From positions 1 to 64,000 of the forward strand of contig VTPC01004488.1 of the NCBI GenBank assembly GCA_011009095.1: 64,000 nucleotides of DNA, given 5' to 3'. This DNA is from Ignelater luminosus (Eukaryota; Arthropoda; Insecta; Coleoptera; Elateridae). Below the pieces are notes generated by a model. That model searched no databases. It was not told the DNA's origin and saw only the letters and a list, made by a program, of their open reading frames with translations. The translations under genes and the position numbers were made by a program. Positions 60,701 through 64,000 of the stretch are shown here, piece by piece. Numbering within the stretch: position 1 is the stretch's first letter; each line of letters opens with the position of its first letter.

Positions 60701-61701
60701 CTGAAATTGCTCAGTGTATATCATCTTGCAATGCTCTTCAAAAAACCTCAGGAAAGTTTAGTGCTAAAATAATTAGGGGAGCCAATATTTAAACATTTCA
60801 AAATTAGCATGGGATTTTCTATGTTGCGTCCGCCGATGCAGCACCCGGTATAAGTTTGTATAAATAAGAGAAAACTTCAATAAAGACAAACAATACATTC
60901 CATATATATCACAAATCTTATCACTAGAGCGCGGAAAAATATTCTAAATGCTCACTGTATCTTTCAATATATTCTTTCAAAAACATTGGATTACCCTCTT
61001 TATTACTTGCTATGTCTTAAATAACTCTAGAAAACAATAAAATCTGCAATTTCATAATTCTGAAGAGTGATATTGAAATATACAGTGGGCATTTTGGATA
61101 TTTTTCTGCGCTCTACTTATCACATAAAGGTTCAAGAATAAGACTGTGCGATCTTATACAGTGCCTAAGTAATTAAAAGATTCTTCAGCTATTCTTTGAA
61201 TTTTGGCAAAGGCAAGTTATATACTGATATAAGCAGAATATTCAATAATTTTTTGCCATGATAGTTAAAACTGGTTTAATTGTTTTTGAGATTCTGTGGC
61301 ATATTAGGTTGTCTTTAGTTCTGGTTGAAGTTATGAACAACTAGAAACAAGATACCCAACACTGATGAAATGATAATTGATTCTACGAATTTGTTGGTGA
61401 TTATTCTTTATTGAATATCAGTTGTATCAAGAAGATTACTATAAAACTTCTTTGTGCTGTTGCCACAAACATGTTTGTTAATGAAAGCACTTATGATATA
61501 CAAAATCTCCATTTTATCTTAATTTTGTATCTATTGCTTAGATCAATTTTTTTTTTTTATTTCTAGATGTTAGTTTACTAATAGTGAATAATAATTTTAA
61601 TATGAGAATTTCGATTTTAGGTCGGCAACAGTAGCAGCAACACCCAGCAGCATCAACAGGACTCATCTGGTGGTGGTGGTGGTGGTTCGAGTATGAAATG
61701 A
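42739..61701 (+). CDS. Pur-alpha, 295 residues, six coding exons
   Basis: Coding exons are 42739-42781, 43328-43372, 43996-44111, 44273-44375, 44442-44941 and 61621-61701, all with GT-AG borders and matching phase. The start [14 protein letters not shown] is typical of animal Pur-alpha. PUR repeat I lies at about residues 40-102 ([20 protein letters not shown]), II at about 113-180 ([19 protein letters not shown]) and III at about 190-250 ([20 protein letters not shown]). The first two pair to bind purine-rich single-stranded DNA and RNA; the third mediates dimerisation. The tail is Gly-rich (six GGT codons). The family acts in transcription, replication and mRNA transport in neurons. The last intron is 16.7 kb. 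Reading past exon 5 would give a stop after 20 residues, a possible alternative end. Confidence 0.96.
43328..43372 (+). CDS. Pur-alpha exon 2
   Basis: 45 bases between GTTTTAG and GTAATA. With the carried base it reads [15 protein letters not shown]. Too short to find without its neighbours, but the phase fits on both sides and the residues resemble other insect Pur-alpha. Confidence 0.85.
43996..44111 (+). CDS. Pur-alpha exon 3 (PUR repeat I, first half)
   Basis: Acceptor GTTCCAG, donor GTAAGC. Encodes [19 protein letters not shown] and onward to FIKVAE. Confidence 0.95.
44273..44375 (+). CDS. Pur-alpha exon 4 (PUR repeat I, second half)
   Basis: Acceptor TATGTACAG, donor GTACAT. Encodes [20 protein letters not shown] to FYSSL plus one base. 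Confidence 0.95.
44442..44941 (+). CDS. Pur-alpha exon 5 (PUR repeats II and III)
   Basis: Acceptor TATCCAAG, donor GTAAAT. Encodes [20 protein letters not shown] through both repeats to SEQSHTM, ending in phase 0. Confidence 0.96.
44942..46866 (+). other. Pur-alpha intron 5, part
   Basis: AT-rich intron sequence with no recognised gene or repeat. Confidence 0.5.
46867..47291. mobile_element. 425-bp MITE with TTA target duplication (PIF/Harbinger-like)
   Basis: Inverted ends GAGTTGTTTGACACTATGCT and GAGCTGTTTGACACTATGCT, extending through AAATTTT, with TTA on both outer sides. A 3-bp TWA duplication is the mark of PIF/Harbinger elements. Internal inverted stretches rich in AAATTT continue the arms. 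No transposase. Confidence 0.78.
47292..50335 (+). other. Pur-alpha intron 5, part
   Basis: AT-rich. Lone transposon-like ends occur at about 48264 (CAGGATGTCCTGTAAGTGAC, pointing right) and 49254-49262 (ACCCTGTA, pointing left). No transposase was seen between them, so they may or may not belong together. A weak relative of the 46867 MITE may lie near 49965-50000. Confidence 0.4.
50338..50577. repeat. Two-copy tandem repeat, period about 120 bp
   Basis: CCATTTTGACCATGTTCC occurs at about 50341 and again at about 50461, followed in both cases by TTTTTGATGTAGAAT and AAATTTTGAAAATTT-like sequence. Two diverged copies. Non-coding; the minus-strand frame across it is not a gene. Confidence 0.75.
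50665..52672. mobile_element. Degraded 2-kb transposon with long inverted repeats
   Basis: The right end is, inverted, CAGGGTGATCAAACACTTAT at 52672, with TA outside. About 150 bp of subterminal sequence (AAACAG, AGGCATC, TTAATAGAAAATAAC) reappears in inverted order at 50700-50840. The left tip is eroded, so its coordinate is approximate. The interior contains a foldback (51488-52196) and no readable transposase. Confidence 0.6.
51488..52196. repeat. Foldback inside the 2-kb element
   Basis: Arms 51488-51753 and 51923-52196 are inverted copies. Both contain the end-like sequence CAGGGTGTTCAAATGAAAGT (or its diverged form), TTTTATAAAAT, and a CCACCTTTGG / CTCCCTCC block. The spacer is about 170 bp. 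Transposon-like termini lie inside the arms, so this may itself be nested. Confidence 0.7.
52673..53423 (+). other. Pur-alpha intron 5, part
   Basis: AT-rich with an ATA microsatellite at about 52786-52812. No gene. Confidence 0.5.
53424..54700 (-). mobile_element. Degraded Tc1/mariner-like element with transposase, minus strand
   Basis: A minus-strand transposase starts at 54611 ([20 protein letters not shown], compare the MATFSNQEYVD start at 32425). It continues through [28 protein letters not shown] (first catalytic Asp, about 54185), [12 protein letters not shown] and a SPDL-x-SLDF block near 53890, with many stops and frameshifts. A CAGGATATTTGACAATTGG end lies at about 53424 beside TA. 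The opposite end was not found. Confidence 0.72.
55020..56145. mobile_element. Foldback element, full-length copy (CAGTGTGTCCACA family)
   Basis: Starts CAGTGTGTCCACATTTCGAT and ends with a slightly decayed inverse, TA outside. The two arms, about 55020-55549 and 55591-56145, are inverted copies along their whole length around a loop of about 40 bp. It is the longest of three copies; the copies at 16474 and 19460 are deletion derivatives. No protein is encoded: the frames within it are broken and mirror each other. Confidence 0.88.
56146..57201 (+). other. Pur-alpha intron 5, part; contains a palindrome
   Basis: At 56454-56475 ATTACCGCA and TGCGGTAAT form a perfect 9-bp stem around CGTG. Bases 56680-56760 are a GC-richer patch (GGGCTAGCGCCC) that looks like degraded repeat sequence. 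No gene. Confidence 0.45.
57202..59239 (-). mobile_element. Tc1/mariner-like element with decayed transposase, 2 kb
   Basis: The right end is, inverted, CAGGGTGTCCTAAGAATGC with TA outside. The left end at 57202 is a decayed copy (AAAATGTCCTAGAAATGC, then AAAGCTTC at both ends). On the minus strand the transposase starts at 58852 ([20 protein letters not shown]). Later it reads [19 protein letters not shown] and [15 protein letters not shown] (first catalytic region, Asp lost, about 58350). Stops and gaps are numerous. The frames at 57217-57501 and 57649-57846 lie inside and are not host genes. Confidence 0.75.
59240..60188 (+). other. Pur-alpha intron 5, part
   Basis: AT-rich. Bases 59875-59990 resemble a badly decayed right arm of the CAGTGTGTCCACA foldback family (TTTTCAAAGAAAC, TTTCTAAAATAGGCAA, GAGATCCCAATGATGGG). 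No gene. Confidence 0.45.
60189..60848. mobile_element. 660-bp foldback MITE, TA target site
   Basis: Ends CCGGGTACTGCATCGGCGGA and, inverted, CCGGGTGCTGCATCGGCGGA, with TA on both sides. Arms of about 170 bp are nearly identical in inverted order, including ATGATACACACTGAGCAATT-like sequence. The non-repeated middle is about 290 bp and has no transposase. Confidence 0.88.
60927..61113. mobile_element. 187-bp MITE, GAGCGC termini
   Basis: Ends GAGCGCGGAAAAATAT and, inverted, GAGCGCAGAAAAATAT, with TA outside. The arms continue through CACTGTAT and TTTCAATAT for about 45 bp. Non-coding. Confidence 0.8.
61114..61620 (+). other. Pur-alpha intron 5, 3' end
   Basis: AT-rich, ending with the TCGATTTTAG acceptor. 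Nothing else seen. Confidence 0.6.
61621..61701 (+). CDS. Pur-alpha exon 6 (Gly-rich tail and stop)
   Basis: Acceptor TCGATTTTAG at 61620. Encodes [17 protein letters not shown], a run of Gly, SSMK and TGA. A 3' untranslated region follows. Confidence 0.88.
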   Translation, partial: VGNSSSNTQQHQQDSSGGGGGGSSMK

Positions 61702-63245
61702 GGCTGGCGGCTCCTATAGGCTGTCTTTAGGTCATATTAAACTAATTATATGGAGGCGTTGTCGCTGCGGCTCCCGAGCCCTGCCTGTCGAACGGGGAAC
61801 GGAAAGGGCCGCTGCGTCCCGGGTCTTGTTTTGGTTGATTGGTTTCTGTGCAGTGTTCCAAACACTATAAATGTTAGATGATGATATATTCTATATTCTA
61901 TGTTACGAGTTACTAAATTATTTATTATTATTATTAACTATAATTATTATTACCATTACTATAACAATTTTATTACGACATTCATTTTTGAGCCTCGTTT
62001 AATTGAGCACTGACTGTGTTTTTCAACATAATAATGGTTAGCGGGTAGTGGTGTTAGAGCATCCTCGGGAATATGGTAACAGTCGTTGAAGATTCGGTTT
62101 TTGACGTGAGAAGTGCAAGTCAAGAGAAAGAAAGAGAAACAGATGATTCGGGCTGCCAATGGCTCGGGATTTTCCTGAGGAGCATCCTGCGAGTCGTCGT
62201 CCAGGCGGCCTGGGTTAGGGTTTAAAACCCTTTCGCGAGCCGTCACTTCGACAACAACAAAGAAAAAAACATTCTTACAAACAAATGTGATTAGATCTTA
62301 TTAAATTATTTTTTTAAGTTGATACGATGTTAGCCTCGAAATTTTATATGTGAACTACTTATAAAGAGTTTATACTACAATATTATTACTATTATTATTA
62401 TTATTATTATTAATTATTATGATTGTTTATATTTTATTATTATTATATAGGACATTCCGTCGGAATGATTTTTATTTACTTGCTTGTTCTTGTTCGATGC
62501 ACGTTGTTGTCTTTTTGATAAGTACAAATTGCACATTTAAAATACAATGGTGAAATGAAAAATAATTGGTTTAGAAATTTTAATAATAAGCAAGGAACTT
62601 ATTGCGACGTAATGTCCAATCTTTGGTTAACATTATACGTTACTTTTATTGTTTCTGACACGTTATTCGTTGAACGAACATTTTTAGATTTTTATTTTTG
62701 TAGCCCTAGTCAAGAAGTCGATCTTTAAAAAAAAAAAACAGTCCCGCACATATCTGCAGAGGTTTTAAGATTTAGAACGAGACACAGACGTTTATGAACG
62801 CTGCATTGTTTACATTCTTGTCTTCCTCTGTGGCTGTGTGCTCATCGGACTCGAGCTTTTAGTGACGTAATTTACTGAAATTAATGTTGCAAAAAAAACA
62901 GATTATGATGAGATAATGTATCAAGTACTATTATTACAGGTGGGAGACTTTTAAATTGTGTATTACATACTGCTGGACATTTTTAAGTACATGCACTAGT
63001 TTGATTGATATCCGATTTCTGGTCATTGAGCAAGAGCAATTTTGACTTGGAAAACGGGTATCAATTGTGCAGTTGGCGATACTGCGATCCATATTCACTA
63101 TATCTAACTATTTCGAATCGCTTCTTTGTCAATTTTGTATTAGAAACTTTTATTTTTTTGTTGGTATACTCTTTTAGCCCCTTGATTCAGATCGCAGTAA
63201 CGAAAACTTCTCTTTAGTACCTAATAATTATTATTTAATCCTTAG
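61702..63245 (+). other. Probable Pur-alpha 3' untranslated region
   Basis: Begins with a GC-rich patch (61750-61835). Includes an ATT microsatellite at 62380-62412 and AT-rich sequence. Candidate AATAAA signals lie at about 63507 and 63738, so the transcript end is uncertain. The minus-strand frame at 61959-62246 is not supported. Confidence 0.5.
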
Positions 63246-63320
63246 GGTCGAATGTCTCATACACGCTTCAGTAGGAATCGTGTAGGAGATGGTACCGTTA
63301 TGGATGCACTTGCTGCTTTG
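63246..63320 (+). CDS. Candidate short exon, function unknown
   Basis: Between CCTTAG and a GTAAAACC donor there is an open stretch with ATG at 63252 encoding MSHTRFSRNRVGDGTVMDAL and AAL. Its composition is more codon-like than the flanks. I do not recognise it. It could be the first coding exon of the next gene, or chance within the Pur-alpha 3' untranslated region. Confidence 0.25.
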
Positions 63321-64000
63321 GTAAAACCCTGTTTAGTGCTTGCTAAATTAATTATAATATATTACCAGAAGGTTGAATATGTAGTCTCAGAGAAGTACAT
63401 ATATTATATCATTGACTCCTGTACCCTGGCATAAAAATGCTCGAATAGTCCGGCCATTTTAAAATGTTGGTAATTTTGTTAAATAGCAATAAGATGGAGA
63501 AACGGAAATAAAATTTCATTTCAGTAATATTTAATGTATTTTTTAAAAATATAGAATAAGAATGATGCAATAATGTATTGGGCTTGCAGTTACATATTTT
63601 TTACTACTAACTATCCTTTTTAGTAGTACTTGATTTAACATCTTATTGTCACCTAAATTAGTAGTAGAGGTGAAAGCAGTTTTGGATGTGATTTAAGAAT
63701 AGAAAGCAAATTAATCAGTAACCATTTCCTTGTGTACAATAAAGTTTTGAGTCGACAAGTACATCAGAGACTTTATACGAGTGTTTCTTAATCTACTTTG
63801 TTTTTGAACCAACTCTCTATGGCTTTTTGTAACTTTGACAAAAAAAGGCGTATATTGAACAGGGTCTTCATAATTTATGAACCATGTTCATAAACTATAA
63901 ATATCAAGTTTGTTTTTTAAAAAGTACTCTTGTTTTCTGCAGAAACATACTTCATGAAATGTTTCAAATATTGCTATCAAAAACAAAAGTCTGATTAAAG
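63321..64000. other. Stretch without a recognised gene
   Basis: AT-rich to the end of the window, with AATAAA at about 63507 and 63738 that could end the Pur-alpha transcript. Confidence 0.4.

Noticed and set aside
61959-62246. 95-codon minus-strand frame
   Set aside because: Antisense to the Pur-alpha 3' untranslated region, with no homology recognised.
62380-62445. ATT repeat as an origin or regulatory array
   Set aside because: A simple trinucleotide microsatellite, common in AT-rich insect DNA.
1-64000. CRISPR arrays, operons, bacterial mobile elements
   Set aside because: The window is clearly eukaryotic, with spliced genes and TA-site DNA transposons; no regularly spaced repeat array was seen.

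Overview
The window is nuclear DNA from an insect. It is strongly AT-rich, has long introns with GT-AG splice sites, and carries two deeply conserved animal genes in insect-like form (Csp and Pur-alpha). Between the exons lie many TA-flanked DNA transposon relics. I cannot name the species. A beetle or bug would fit, but that is only an impression.

Layout. (1) At 2.7-3.9 kb, minus strand, is a cysteine/proline/lysine-rich gene with a mitochondrial-type leader. One frameshift breaks it, and its stop codon comes from the inverted repeat of a small MITE. (2) From 10.1 to 25.8 kb, minus strand, lies the cysteine string protein gene (DnaJC5/Csp). Five coding exons can be joined exactly; the last short coding exon was not found. 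Its roughly 13.8-kb third intron holds a 1.75-kb foldback transposon, two of three copies of a second foldback family, and a Tc1 element. (3) From 30.8 to about 42.2 kb, minus strand, is a Q-rich C2H2 zinc-finger gene whose three coding exons give 588 residues. Its introns contain a DD41D-type transposon that was itself split by a nested hAT-like element with an 8-bp target duplication. (4) From 42.7 to 61.7 kb, plus strand, is Pur-alpha, whose six coding exons give 295 residues. It lies head to head with the zinc-finger gene across a few hundred bases that are CpG-richer than their surroundings. Its 16.7-kb last intron is packed with MITEs, foldbacks and transposase relics.

Functions. Csp is a synaptic-vesicle co-chaperone. 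Pur-alpha is a single-stranded nucleic-acid-binding protein important in neurons. The zinc-finger protein is a probable transcription factor. Nothing in the sequence shows that they act together; the only structural link is the shared promoter region of the zinc-finger gene and Pur-alpha.

The most unusual feature is the number of long inverted repeats inside transcribed introns. The largest are a foldback with arms of about 820 bp and a transposase fragment in its loop (Csp intron), and one with arms of about 530 bp (Pur-alpha intron). Once transcribed, these would fold into long double-stranded RNA. No new defence or metabolic system is apparent.
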